A stretch of 64,000 nt of DNA from Nonomuraea roseoviolacea subsp. carminata (GTDB lineage: Bacteria > Actinomycetota > Actinomycetes > Streptosporangiales > Streptosporangiaceae), in the NCBI RefSeq assembly GCF_024172185.1, contig NZ_JAMZEC010000001.1, forward strand, positions 1,922,001 to 1,986,000, given 5' to 3'. Each line of letters opens with the position of its first letter. Position 1 is the first letter of the stretch. Under the pieces are notes generated by a model that was not told where the DNA came from, did no database searches, and was given only the letters and a program-made list of their open reading frames with translations. Positions 51,336 through 60,082 of the stretch are shown here, piece by piece. A program made the translations under genes and the position numbers.

Positions 51336-54038
51336 GTGAGTATGCGTTCGGCAGACCCGGCCATTCTGCGCGACATCGTGGCCGGCGAGCTCGGCCGCGC
51401 GGGCGCGCAGGACTGGTCGATCGCCGAGGACGACCTCTGGTGCAAGGTCACCCCGGACGCCTACCCGATGCCCGACCAGGGATGGAAGCTGCACGTCTCC
51501 GCGACGATGCTCTCCGCCCCGCTGGCGCTCGCCCGCGTCTCCCGAGTACTCATCGAGGCGCATTGCGCCTTCAAGTTCCCCACCCGGCTGGGCGACTACT
51601 GGAAATTCCTCGAACCGCACTGCAGCCGTGCACAGGCCGGGAAGTTCATCACCGTCTATCCCCTCGACGACGCCGAGTCGGTGCGCCTGGCCGCTCTCCT
51701 CGACGACGCCACGCGGGGGCTTCCCGGCCCGGTGATTCTTTCCGACCGGCCGTACCGGAAAGGCGGGATCGTCCACTACCGCTACGGCGCCTTCAGAGGG
51801 CACCGCGTGCTCGGCAACGACGGGTTCTACGAGGTCCGGCTGCGTTCGCCGGAGGGCCGGCTCGTTCCCGACGAACGGCGGCCGAGCTTCTCCCCGCCAC
51901 CGTTCGCGAGCTGCCCGTTCGAGGTCCCGGCGGCGAGCCGGCGCCCACGGGCGGCCGCGGTGATGCTCAACGACCGGTTCGTCGTCCGCGAAGCCGTACG
52001 GCATGCGAACCGCGGCGGCGTCTACCTCGCCGAGGACACCACCACCGGCCACGACGTCGTCGTCAAGGAAGGGCGCCCGCACGCGTGCGCCGATCTGAGC
52101 GGCCGCGACGCGCGGGATCGGATCGCGGCCGAACGTTCCTGCCTGGAGGACCTCGCCACGGCCGGGATCACGCCGGCCGTGGTGGACTTCTTCGAGCAGG
52201 GCGGCCACACCTTCCTCGTCGAGGAGTTCGTGCCGGGGATCACGCTGCAGCGCTGGTCGGACGAGAACGCCGGACCGCTGGGCGAGGACGGGTTCGGCAG
52301 CTCGGCGGCGCAGGTCCTGCCCGTCCTCAGCCGCCTGACCGCGGTGCTGAAGACCTTGCACGGCCGAGGCTACGTGTTCGGCGACCTGTCGCCGAACAAC
52401 GTGATGCTCTCGCCCGGCGGCGAACTACGGCTCATCGACCTGGAACACGCGGCCGTGCCCGGCACCACCGTCATGGTGGGCGGGACTGCGGGCTACCTGG
52501 CCCCGGAGCTGGCCGGCCACACCGGGGAGTTCCGGCCCGCCCCGCACGCGGGCGCCGACCTCTACAGCCTCGGCGCGATGGTGTACTTCCTGGCGGTCGG
52601 CGCCCACCTGGACCCGCCGGGCCCCGGCCAGGCGGCCCGGGTGGCAGCGGCCGCCACGGCCAACCCCACGCTCGCCCTGCTGCGACCGCTTGTGGAAGGC
52701 CTGCTCGCGACGGAGCCGGAGCGCCGCTGGTCGCTGGACCGCTGCCGTCGCTTCCTCACCGAGACCGAGCTCGCCCCGGAGCCGGCCGCCCCGGAGCCGG
52801 CTGCCCCGGAGAGGGCCGCCCCCCACGACCGGACCCGGTCATCGCGGCGGATCGGCCGCCTGATCGACGACGGGATCGCGTACCTGGTGGAGACGATGGA
52901 CACGAGCGAGGACGCCCCGTCGCCGTGGCCCAACACCGCCGACGGCACCGAAGCCGACCCGTGCTCGGTCAACGGCGGCGCGGCGGGAATCCTCGGCGTC
53001 CTGACGCGGGCCGAACCGCACGCGCCGGCGGTCGCCGAGCTCGCCCACTGGTTGAGGCGGCGGCTGGAGGTCGAGGACGTCTGGCCGCCCGGCCTTCACT
53101 TCGGGCGCTCCGGCGCGGTGTGGGCGCTGTACGACGCGGCGACGGCCATGGGCGACCCCGAGCTGGCACGGTTCGCGGTGCGGGCAGCGCGGCGGCTGCC
53201 GACCGACCACCCCGGCTCCGACGTGACGCACGGACTGGCCGGATGCGGCATGGCGCTCCTGCACATCGCACTGGCCTCGGGAGATCTCGCGCTGCGGGAC
53301 CGGGCCGCCGAGAGCTTCCAGAACCTGCATCAGGCGCGGTCGTACAGCGACGGCCACCCGCAGTGGCCGACGCCGCAGACGTTCGACTCGGGCCTGGCCG
53401 GGACCAACCACTTCGGTTTCGCGCACGGCATCGCCGGCATCGGGACCGCGCTGCTCCACGCGGGCCGCGCCCTCCACCGGCCGGAGTGGACGGAGACCGT
53501 CCACGAGATCGCCCGCGCCCTCTACGAACACGCCGAGGTGGACGGCGACACCGCCTGGTGGCCGACGCAGCGCGGCGACCTGTCGACGGTGCGCCCGCGC
53601 CGGCCGTACTGGTGCAGCGGCTCGTCCGGGATCGGCTCCTTCCTCGTGAGGTACTGGCGCGCCACCGGCGACCCGCCCGCGCTGGACCTGGCGCGCAAGG
53701 CCGCGAGGGCCGTGCACCGTACCCGGTGGCAGTCAGGACCGGTGCCGTGCCACGGACTGCCCGGCGACGGTGAATTCCTGCTCGACATGGCCGATCTCAC
53801 CGGTGACGACCGCTACCAGCGGTGGGCGCGAGATCTGGCCGCATGCCTGGAGATCCGCGCGGCCGATCGTCGTGGCCGCCTGCTCGTTCCCGGACCCCAG
53901 GGAGACTTCCCGCCGACCTTTCTCGCCGGCACGGCGGGGATCGTCGCCTTCCTCCTCCGCCTGCGCGACCGGTCCACCCGGTTGTGGATGCCGGAGGAGG
54001 CCCCCAGGCTCGCCGCTCCCGCAGCGGGACGGCGATGA
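51336..54038 (+). CDS. lanL: LanL-type (class IV-like) lanthipeptide synthetase
   Basis: The product has 900 residues. Domains in order: phospho-Ser/Thr lyase (about 1-200; GWKLHVSATM, AFKFP, GKFITVYPLDD), kinase (about 205-480; VVVKEGRP, HGRGYVFGDLSPNNVML, LIDLEHA), and LanC-like cyclase (about 500-900). The cyclase retains the zinc ligands Cys760 (YWCSGSSGIG) and Cys805-His806 (VPCHGLPGDGEF), which class III LanKC enzymes lack, so I assign class IV. It phosphorylates and eliminates Ser/Thr of the precursor encoded 51 bases downstream and closes thioether rings. A PEPAAPEPAAPE linker joins kinase and cyclase. Confidence 0.92.
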   Translation: MSMRSADPAILRDIVAGELGRAGAQDWSIAEDDLWCKVTPDAYPMPDQGWKLHVSATMLSAPLALARVSRVLIEAHCAFKFPTRLGDYWKFLEPHCSRAQAGKFITVYPLDDAESVRLAALLDDATRGLPGPVILSDRPYRKGGIVHYRYGAFRGHRVLGNDGFYEVRLRSPEGRLVPDERRPSFSPPPFASCPFEVPAASRRPRAAAVMLNDRFVVREAVRHANRGGVYLAEDTTTGHDVVVKEGRPHACADLSGRDARDRIAAERSCLEDLATAGITPAVVDFFEQGGHTFLVEEFVPGITLQRWSDENAGPLGEDGFGSSAAQVLPVLSRLTAVLKTLHGRGYVFGDLSPNNVMLSPGGELRLIDLEHAAVPGTTVMVGGTAGYLAPELAGHTGEFRPAPHAGADLYSLGAMVYFLAVGAHLDPPGPGQAARVAAAATANPTLALLRPLVEGLLATEPERRWSLDRCRRFLTETELAPEPAAPEPAAPERAAPHDRTRSSRRIGRLIDDGIAYLVETMDTSEDAPSPWPNTADGTEADPCSVNGGAAGILGVLTRAEPHAPAVAELAHWLRRRLEVEDVWPPGLHFGRSGAVWALYDAATAMGDPELARFAVRAARRLPTDHPGSDVTHGLAGCGMALLHIALASGDLALRDRAAESFQNLHQARSYSDGHPQWPTPQTFDSGLAGTNHFGFAHGIAGIGTALLHAGRALHRPEWTETVHEIARALYEHAEVDGDTAWWPTQRGDLSTVRPRRPYWCSGSSGIGSFLVRYWRATGDPPALDLARKAARAVHRTRWQSGPVPCHGLPGDGEFLLDMADLTGDDRYQRWARDLAACLEIRAADRRGRLLVPGPQGDFPPTFLAGTAGIVAFLLRLRDRSTRLWMPEEAPRLAAPAAGRR

Positions 54039-54089
54039 CAGACGGCCGCACCACGGGCGGCCCCGGCATTCACAAGGAGGTGAACGACC

Positions 54090-54200
54090 ATGTCCTTCGA
54101 CGTTGAGGACCTGCAGGCGCTCCAGGAGCTCGAGCCCGGCGCCAACGAGGCGCTCCGGCTGACCAACTGCATCAAGCACTTCGGCTGCACCGACAACTGA
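54090..54200 (+). CDS. lanA: Lanthipeptide precursor peptide LanA
   Basis: The short gene follows AAGGAGGTGA with perfect spacing and encodes 36 residues. The leader has MSFDVEDLQALQELEPGANE, containing the Leu-Gln-x-Leu-Glu type motif recognised by class III/IV synthetases. The core is close to LRLTNCIKHFGCTDN, with Thr25 and Thr34 as dehydratable residues and Cys27 and Cys33 as partners. The position between lanL and lanT supports the call. Only two Thr and two Cys make it a minimal, one- or two-ring product. It carries no signal peptide. Confidence 0.9.
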   Translation: MSFDVEDLQALQELEPGANEALRLTNCIKHFGCTDN

Positions 54201-54208
54201 CAGCCGCA

Positions 54209-54236
54209 CCCGCCCGCCCGGACACGGGCGGGCGGG
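54209..54236 (+). terminator. Hairpin between lanA and lanT
   Basis: CCCGCCCGCCC and its complement at 54226-54236 form an 11-bp stem 8 bases after the lanA stop. It could partly terminate or stabilise the lanA message, giving more precursor than transporter. Confidence 0.7.
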
Positions 54237-54247
54237 GCTCTGCTCTG

Positions 54248-54291
54248 TTCGATCACTGAACGTTCGACCACCAGGCGTTCGATCACCCGAC
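54248..54291. repeat. Three 15-bp direct repeats before lanT
   Basis: Three successive units of TGTTCGATCACTGAA, CGTTCGACCACCAGG and CGTTCGATCACCCGA share the core GTTCGAyCAC. They lie between the hairpin and the lanT start, where a regulator could bind. Confidence 0.6.
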
Positions 54292-54308
54292 AAGGACAGG
54301 CCCGGCCC

Positions 54309-56078
54309 GTGCACGATCGTCCCCCCTCCGCTGCGGAGCAGCCTCCCGCCCCCGGGACCTGGCGCAGGGTCGTGCGGCTGTTCATGCCGCACCGGCTCGC
54401 CATCTGCTTCGTCGTCCTGCTCGTCGTGGCCTACTCCGCGCTGAACGCCGCCGTCCCGTTGCTGACCCAGCTGGTCTTCGACCGGGCGCTGTTCGGCGCG
54501 GGCGGCCCCGACCTTCCGCTGCTGGCGCTGATCGCCGGTCTGGCGGCGGCCACCGCGTGCGCGGTGGGCGTGGTGGACCTCGGCCAGACGTGGGTGTCGG
54601 CCCGCGTCGCGCAGCACGTGGTGCACGCGCTGCGCGTGGAGCTGTTCGGTCGGCTCCAGCACATGTCGCTGGCCTTCTTCGCCGCGACACGAGGCGGCGA
54701 GATCCAGTCGCGGCTGGCCAACGACACCGCTCAGATCGAGCATGCCGTCAAGGACACCCTGCCCAGCACGCTGTCCGGCGTCATCGGATTCGTGGCCGCC
54801 GCCGGCGCGATGGTGGCACTTTCACCCCCGCTCGCGGGCGCCGCGCTGCTTCTCTCGCCGATCGTCGTCTGGGTGGCCTCCCGCTCCGGGCGAGCGCTCA
54901 AGAACCTGTCGGAGGTCAGCCAGCGCTCTCGCGCGCAGCTGTCGGCCATCGTGGCGGAGCGGCTGTGCCTGGGCGCCGTCGTCCTGGCCAGGGTCCACGG
55001 CAGAAGCGCGGACGAGGCCGGCAGGTTCACCGCGGAAAGCCTGCGGCTGAGCCGGCTCGGGGTACGCTCCGGCCTGGTGGCCCAAGGGGTGCTGAGCGCG
55101 GGACACGTCTTCTTCGTGCTGACCCCGTACCTGGTGTTCGTGGCGGCGGGACTGTCCGACGGGATCACCCCGGGCACGCTGGTCGCCTTCACCGTGCTGC
55201 AGGCCAGGCTGTACCAGCCCCTGTGGCAGCTCCTGCACGTCTCCACCGAGTTCCGCTCCGCCCAGGGAGCCTTCGAGCGGGTCTTCGACTACCTCGACAT
55301 GCAGCCCGAGCCCGGGTCTGATGCACGGCCGGACTCCACCCTCGGGCCCGGCGCGCTCACCGTCCATGAGGCCACTTTCCGGTACGCCGCAGGGGAGCGG
55401 GACCGTCCGGCGTTGGACGGCGTGAACCTCACCCTCCCGGCCGGATCCACCACGCTGGTCGTCGGCCCGAGCGGCTCGGGCAAGACGACACTCGGCCACC
55501 TGCTCGCCGGCCTGCACGCGCCCACCGAGGGGTCGGTCCGCATCGACGGCGCGAAGATCGGCCGTCCGTCGCCCGGGCGGGTCTGCATCGCCACCCAGGA
55601 GCCCTTCCTCTTCCAGGGGTCGATCGCCGACAACCTCCGATACGCCGCCCCCGACGCCACCGCGGACGATCTCATGCGCGCCTGCCGGCTCACCCGCGTC
55701 CACGAGCGGATCATGGCACTCCCGGACGGCTACGACTCCCTGGTGGGAGAGCGAGGGGCGCTGCTGTCCGGCGGCGAACGCCAGCGCGTCGCCCTGGCCC
55801 GCGCGCTCCTGGCCGACGCGTCGGTGCTGGTACTCGACGAGGCCACCTCCGCGCTCGACCCGATGACCGAGCTGGAGGTCGTCGAGGCGATCCTGGCCGA
55901 GCGCGCGGGACGGACGACGGTGATGATCACCCACAGGTTCGGGGCGCTCGACTCCTTCGACACGGTCGTGGCCCTGGACGAGGGCCGGGTAGCGGAACAC
56001 GGAGATCGCCTCGACCTGCTCGGCGACCGGCACGGGTGGTACGCGCGAATGGTCCGCGCTCAGACCGGCGCCGCGTAG
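54309..56078 (+). CDS. lanT: Lanthipeptide ABC exporter LanT
   Basis: The product has 589 residues from a GTG. Six membrane helices (about 25-320) and an ATPase (about 355-589) with Walker A GPSGSGKTT, signature LSGGERQRVALARALL, Walker B VLVLDEATSALDP and switch His in VMITHRFG. There is no C39 leader peptidase domain, as usual for class III/IV loci, so leader removal must be done by other proteases. It should export the modified peptide. Confidence 0.9.
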   Translation: MHDRPPSAAEQPPAPGTWRRVVRLFMPHRLAICFVVLLVVAYSALNAAVPLLTQLVFDRALFGAGGPDLPLLALIAGLAAATACAVGVVDLGQTWVSARVAQHVVHALRVELFGRLQHMSLAFFAATRGGEIQSRLANDTAQIEHAVKDTLPSTLSGVIGFVAAAGAMVALSPPLAGAALLLSPIVVWVASRSGRALKNLSEVSQRSRAQLSAIVAERLCLGAVVLARVHGRSADEAGRFTAESLRLSRLGVRSGLVAQGVLSAGHVFFVLTPYLVFVAAGLSDGITPGTLVAFTVLQARLYQPLWQLLHVSTEFRSAQGAFERVFDYLDMQPEPGSDARPDSTLGPGALTVHEATFRYAAGERDRPALDGVNLTLPAGSTTLVVGPSGSGKTTLGHLLAGLHAPTEGSVRIDGAKIGRPSPGRVCIATQEPFLFQGSIADNLRYAAPDATADDLMRACRLTRVHERIMALPDGYDSLVGERGALLSGGERQRVALARALLADASVLVLDEATSALDPMTELEVVEAILAERAGRTTVMITHRFGALDSFDTVVALDEGRVAEHGDRLDLLGDRHGWYARMVRAQTGAA

Positions 56079-56316
56079 ACCCTCCTGTCATCCGCGGCTT
56101 GAGCGCACCACCTGGGACGTCGGCGTGGACGCGCGTCGCCCGCATGAACGGCCGGCATCGCCCGGTGAGTGGGCCGACGCGGAGGCCGCGGTCTTCGCGG
56201 CAGCGCCGATCCAGTCACCACAGCATCCAACGTTTGCCGCCTTGGCCCAGGCGTCGGCCCCACTGCTCGGATCATGCTTCTCGCGATATGAGCTGCTCAG
56301 TACGATCCTGGGGATC

Positions 56317-56808
56317 TCAGGAGCTTTCCACGAAGCGCGCGCCCGGCCCGGGCGTGCGGCAGACGTCGTCCGGGGCGAGGTGGCTGTGCCCCGCAGCGCA
56401 CTCGAGGACGACCTTGACCGGCTCGTCGCAGGAGCTCGCATCGTCGACGGGCCGGTGCCGGACGATGACCGAGGGGCCCTGCGGGTCGGCGAGGTACGTG
56501 TCGCCCCATTCCAGGAGCGCCACGAGCGTGGGCCGCAACGCCCGGCCCTGCTCGGTGAGCTCGTAGGCGAAGCGCTGCCGATCCCCAGGCTCCTGGTAGG
56601 GCACGCGGCGCATCACTCCCGCGGTCACCAGGGTCTCGAGCCGAGTTGCCAGGAGATTCCTGGCGATCCCGAGGCGGGAGTGGAACTCTCCGAACCGGCG
56701 CGCGCCGTCCAGCGCTTCACGAACGATCAGCAGCGACCAGCGCTCCCCCACCACCGAGAGAGCGCGCGCCACCGAGCAGTTCACTGGGTCGATTCGCCGC
56801 GTCTCCAT
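56317..56808 (-). CDS. HxlR-family transcriptional regulator
   Basis: The product has 163 residues. The HxlR signature is present: NCSVARALSVVGERWSLLIV, then FGEFHSRLGIARNLLATRLE and PYQEPGDRQRFAYELTEQGR. The Cys next to the family start can act as a redox or electrophile sensor. The C-terminal 60 residues hold extra Cys and a short ECAAGH stretch. It is divergent from the tautomerase gene and operators lie between them. Confidence 0.9.
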   Translation of the reverse strand: METRRIDPVNCSVARALSVVGERWSLLIVREALDGARRFGEFHSRLGIARNLLATRLETLVTAGVMRRVPYQEPGDRQRFAYELTEQGRALRPTLVALLEWGDTYLADPQGPSVIVRHRPVDDASSCDEPVKVVLECAAGHSHLAPDDVCRTPGPGARFVESS

Positions 56809-56826
56809 GGGACGAGTGTACCCACC

Positions 56827-56887
56827 TGAGTTTACAAGCTGTACTTAGCCCTCGTAGACTCCGGCCTGAGTTGAAGAAATAAACTCA
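56827..56887. promoter_or_regulatory. HxlR operators between divergent genes
   Basis: TGAGTT at 56867 and AACTCA at 56882 form a 21-bp dyad. A second site, TGAGTTTACAAGCTGTACTT, starts at 56827. HxlR regulators bind such TA-rich dyads with TAC half-sites in their own divergent promoter. AAGGAGA follows for the tautomerase gene. Confidence 0.6.
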
Positions 56888-56901
56888 CCAAGGAGATCGA
56901 C

Positions 56902-57399
56902 ATGCCCATGCTCGACGTGTACATCCCCGACGGCGCGCTCCAGCCGGACGCCGAGGCGGCCCTGCTGAAGCGCATCACCGAGATCCTCGTCCGCAACGAG
57001 GGATTCGACCCCGCCGACCCGGTGAGCCGTTCCGTCTCCTGGCTCTGGCTGCACCGACCGGCCGGCGTCTACGTCGGCGGAGAACCCGCGGACGCACCTC
57101 GCTACAAGGTCGTCCCGTCCGTCCCCGAGGGCCAGCTCGACGAGCAGAAGCGTGCGAGCGTCATCGCCGAGGTCACCGAGGCGATCCTCGACGCGGAGAA
57201 CGGTGCCTGGCCGCGTGACGCCAGCCGGATCTGGGTATTCCCCACCGAGATCCCCGAGGGTCACTGGGGCGGCTGGGGCCAGATCAGGCCGCTCGCAACG
57301 ATCCTCGCCCGACTCACCGGCGACGACACCGAACGTGCCCGTACGCTCGCGCGCGAGCGGATCGCTGCCACCCGAGCCGAACACGCCCGCCTGCCCTGA
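56902..57399 (+). CDS. Tautomerase-superfamily protein
   Basis: The product has 165 residues starting Met-Pro-Met-Leu-Asp-Val, so Pro2 can serve as the N-terminal catalytic base after Met removal. A beta-alpha-beta pattern follows in duplicate (DAEAALLKRITEILVRNEGF and RASVIAEVTEAILDAENGAW), which suggests a two-unit tautomerase such as those in the cis-CaaD or MSAD/MIF-like groups. Ends HWGGWGQIRPL. The divergent HxlR gene suggests induction by an aldehyde or quinone. Substrate unknown. Confidence 0.82.
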   Translation: MPMLDVYIPDGALQPDAEAALLKRITEILVRNEGFDPADPVSRSVSWLWLHRPAGVYVGGEPADAPRYKVVPSVPEGQLDEQKRASVIAEVTEAILDAENGAWPRDASRIWVFPTEIPEGHWGGWGQIRPLATILARLTGDDTERARTLARERIAATRAEHARLP

Positions 57400-57404
57400 C
57401 GAGT

Positions 57405-57790
57405 GGCGAACGAGGTGGGGATCTCGGGCGAGTAGAGACCGCGCGGATAGCGGCAGAGTCCTGGGAACTCGGTCCGGTGCTTCCTCGGCTCGATGTGGCC
57501 GTAGAGCTTGTCTTCGCCCAGGTCGTAGGCGACGAACAGGTGTCTGACCCCGTGCGGGCGGGTGCAGGTCGCCTGTCGGCGGGGCCTCGGTTCCCGGCCG
57601 GGGTCCTTGTGCCGCCCACCGCGCTCGGCCCACTGCCGCCCAGGGTCGGGCCGGCGGTCAAGCCACCCGGCATGCCCTGCGCGGACAGCAGCACCACCTG
57701 GGCCGGCCGCCAGGTCACCACCGACCCGGTGCCTCTGCGGACAATCCGCGGCAGGCGCCGGCCCACGTCGTCAAGGTTCTCTGATGCGGC
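57405..57790 (-). pseudogene. IS630-family transposase remnant
   Basis: Minus-strand fragments match the IS630-type DDE transposase: near the start RRLPRIVRRGTGSVVTWRPA and QVVLLSAQGM, then, in another frame after an internal deletion, WAERGGRHKDPGREPRPRRQ, HGVRHLFVAYDLGEDKLYGH and FPGLCRYPRGLYSPEI. The catalytic DNFSPH-like part is cut off next to the tautomerase gene. It is a dead relic with no visible terminal repeats. Confidence 0.75.
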
Positions 57791-57893
57791 ACTGGCTTGC
57801 TCGCGACGAGCCGATCGCCGGAACTCTCAAGGCCCTCGCCCCATGAGACGGAAGCGGTGGTGCCGCGCCGTACCCGGGCGCACAGTGAGCAGA

Positions 57894-58250
57894 TGAGCCA
57901 CACCCTCATGAGGACGCTCCTCGTGATCCACTGGGCGCTCCCCAGCTTGACGGCGATCGTCGCGTGGCTGCTGTTCGACGCCAACGCCCTGGTCGTGGCT
58001 GCTGACGAAGGCCGGAGAGGGCTGGGAGTTCATCGGCACGTTCCCGTCAGTGCTCCTGCGCATCCCCAGCTACCTGATCTACGCCGTCATCGCCCTGGTC
58101 GTGGCGACGGTGGCAGAGGGACTGATCGTCGCGCTCGTACTGAAACCCGCGTTCTCTCCGATCGAGTGGGCCGGGGACCGCACGGCCTGTGCTTCTTCCC
58201 CCAGCCCGGACGCTACTCCCTCGACCACACCGGCGTGTTCCGATGACCGC
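57894..58250 (+). pseudogene. Small membrane protein disrupted by a frameshift
   Basis: From ATG 57894 the frame encodes MSHTLMRTLLVIHWALPSLT and a first helix (AIVAWLLFDANALVV). Around 57995 the continuing sequence lies in another frame: EGWEFIGTFPSVLLRIPSYL and IYAVIALVVATVAEGLIVAL, two further helices, then FSPIEWAG. A single-base change in GTGGCTGCTGACG restores one three-helix protein. Family not recognised. Confidence 0.5.
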
Positions 58251-58346
58251 CGCCGGCCCCGCGGAGGCCTTGTCGCGGAGGAAGATCTTTCAGGCATTAG
58301 TCGTGTTCCTAGCGAGGCCGCGGCGCCAGGCGCGCGATGATGCCCC

Positions 58347-59573
58347 ATGCCGAACACGCAGGCCGCGAGCCGCTTTCTGGTCGAACTGGGGCGAAATGGC
58401 AGGTTGATCGTGGCGGCGCGGGCACTGCGAACCTTCGGGTACGGCTGCACCAGCGTGCTCCTGGCCGAACTGCTCGCCCAAGACGGCGACGACCCCTGGC
58501 AGACCGGCCTTCTGCTGTCCCTGGCGTCCGCGGGCTCCGTGGTCGCCAGCCTGACGCTCGGCCTGTTCGCCGACAGGTGGGGGCGGCGGCGCACACTGAT
58601 CGCCTGCGGCTGCCTGATGGCGGTCGCCGGCGTCGCCTTCGCGCTCAGCGAGTCCTATCCCATCCTGCTCGCCGCCGCCTTCATCGGAACCATCTCGCCG
58701 TCCACCAATGACAACACGCCGTTCTCCGGTGTGGAGCAGTCCATCCTCGCCCAGACCTGCGACCCTCGCCGGCACACCACTGTCTTCACCTGCTACAACG
58801 TCACAGCCATGGCGGCCGGCGCCCTCGGCGCGCTGGCCGCCGCCGCGCTCGCGCTCCAACCATGGGTGACGGCCGCCGACGCCGCCTTCGCGCTGTACGC
58901 GCTCCTCGCCGTGTGCACCGTGCTGCTGTTCTGGCGCCTCTCGCCCGAGGCCGAGGCACCTCCGTCCCCGCGCCACCGCCAGGGCCGCCATCGTGTACGG
59001 GTGCCCGGACCGGTCCGCCGCCTGGCCGCGCTGTTCGCCCTCGACGCCTTCTCCGGCGGGCTGGCCGTCCAATCCATCCTTGCCTGGTGGTTCGCCCAGC
59101 GCTACGGGGCCACCAGCGCACAACTCGGCCTGGTGTTCTTCGCCGCCAACCTCCTCCCGGCCCTCGCGCAGCTCACCGCCCCCTTCCTGGCCTCCCGGCG
59201 CGGGCTGCTGGCAGCCATGCTGCTCCCCCATCTGGCCGCCAACCTGCTGCTGGCCGCCATCCCGTTCGCCCCCACCCTCGCCAGCGCGGTCACCCTCCTC
59301 CTGCTCCGCCAGACCCTCTCCAAGATCGACGTCCCGGCGAGGCAGGCCTTCACCGCCGCCATCGTGCCCCCGGCACACCGAACAACCGCGGCCAGCATGA
59401 CCAGCGTGGCGCGAAGCGTCGCCGTGTCCGTCAGCCCTCTCGCGGCCACCACCCTTTTCACCGGAGCCCTGGTCATACTCGGGGCACCCCTCCTCATCGG
59501 CGCCGCCTTGGGCATCGGCTACGACATCACGCTATGGCGTGCATACCGGACCGCACCCATGGCCGACGGCTGA
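58347..59573 (+). CDS. MFS transporter
   Basis: The product has 408 residues with about twelve membrane helices. GLFADRWGRRRTLIACGCLM carries the MFS loop 2-3 motif; the second half has VQSILAWWFAQRYGATSAQL and a matching loop with ASRRGLLAAML. KIDVPARQAFTAAIVPPAHR is a conserved feature of this subfamily of actinobacterial transporters. No signal for the substrate. It stands alone between gene relics. Confidence 0.87.
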   Translation: MPNTQAASRFLVELGRNGRLIVAARALRTFGYGCTSVLLAELLAQDGDDPWQTGLLLSLASAGSVVASLTLGLFADRWGRRRTLIACGCLMAVAGVAFALSESYPILLAAAFIGTISPSTNDNTPFSGVEQSILAQTCDPRRHTTVFTCYNVTAMAAGALGALAAAALALQPWVTAADAAFALYALLAVCTVLLFWRLSPEAEAPPSPRHRQGRHRVRVPGPVRRLAALFALDAFSGGLAVQSILAWWFAQRYGATSAQLGLVFFAANLLPALAQLTAPFLASRRGLLAAMLLPHLAANLLLAAIPFAPTLASAVTLLLLRQTLSKIDVPARQAFTAAIVPPAHRTTAASMTSVARSVAVSVSPLAATTLFTGALVILGAPLLIGAALGIGYDITLWRAYRTAPMADG

Positions 59574-59625
59574 GCGTCAGGCGCAGGTCTTACGCTCTGA
59601 GAAGGCAGTGGTATGCCGCTGCCGG

Positions 59626-59868
59626 TCACCGCGGCAGGACGATGCGAACCACTGCCCCTGCCTCCGCCCACTGATTCGCCGCCTCGACTCTCCCCTCGTG
59701 GGCTTCGGCCACGGCTTGCACGATCGCCAGGCCTCGCCGGGCGGCCTCGAGCGCGTCGAGCTGGGTGTCCAGGGACTGGCGGACGATGGAGGCGCGGGCA
59801 TAGCCGATCCGGACGTGTCCGGACGGGTAGTCGTCGTCGCGCACTCCGGAAGTGCTTCCTAGGAGCAT
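59626..59868 (-). pseudogene. Chimeric relic: resolvase N-terminus joined to histidine-kinase C-terminus
   Basis: One open frame of 80 residues joins two unrelated families. Residues 17-43 (HVRIGYARASIVRQSLDTQL, then DALEAA) are the start of a serine recombinase with its catalytic Ser region altered to Ile-Val. Residues 44-80 (RRGLAIVQAVAEAHEGRVEA, then GAVVRIVLP) are the G2 box and final strand of a histidine kinase ATPase domain. The junction is near 59740. Neither half can work; deletion between two genes best explains it. Confidence 0.7.
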
Positions 59869-59890
59869 TTCGGGCGGCCAGCTTTTCGCA

Positions 59891-59964
59891 TCGCCCTATG
59901 AAACAGCGTTCGCCCTGGACGCGTCCGGCCGGAGTCGGTGTTTCATAGGCGATCGCTTATGAAA
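59891..59964. repeat. res-like inverted repeats upstream of the resolvase fragment
   Basis: The half-site CTATGAAA occurs at 59896, inverted at 59941 and as TTATGAAA at 59957. The last two form a 24-bp palindrome with arms TTTCATAGGCGA and near-complement. Inverted half-sites just upstream of a resolvase start resemble a res recombination site. Confidence 0.5.
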
Positions 59965-60082
59965 TATCCCCGGCGTCACCGAGTGACCGGCGCTCGCAAG
60001 CCAACAGATCAATCAAGTGGCGGCTTACCGTAGCCATCGGAGTTCCTGCCCCGGTCAAGAACGCGGCGATGACTCCGAGTCG

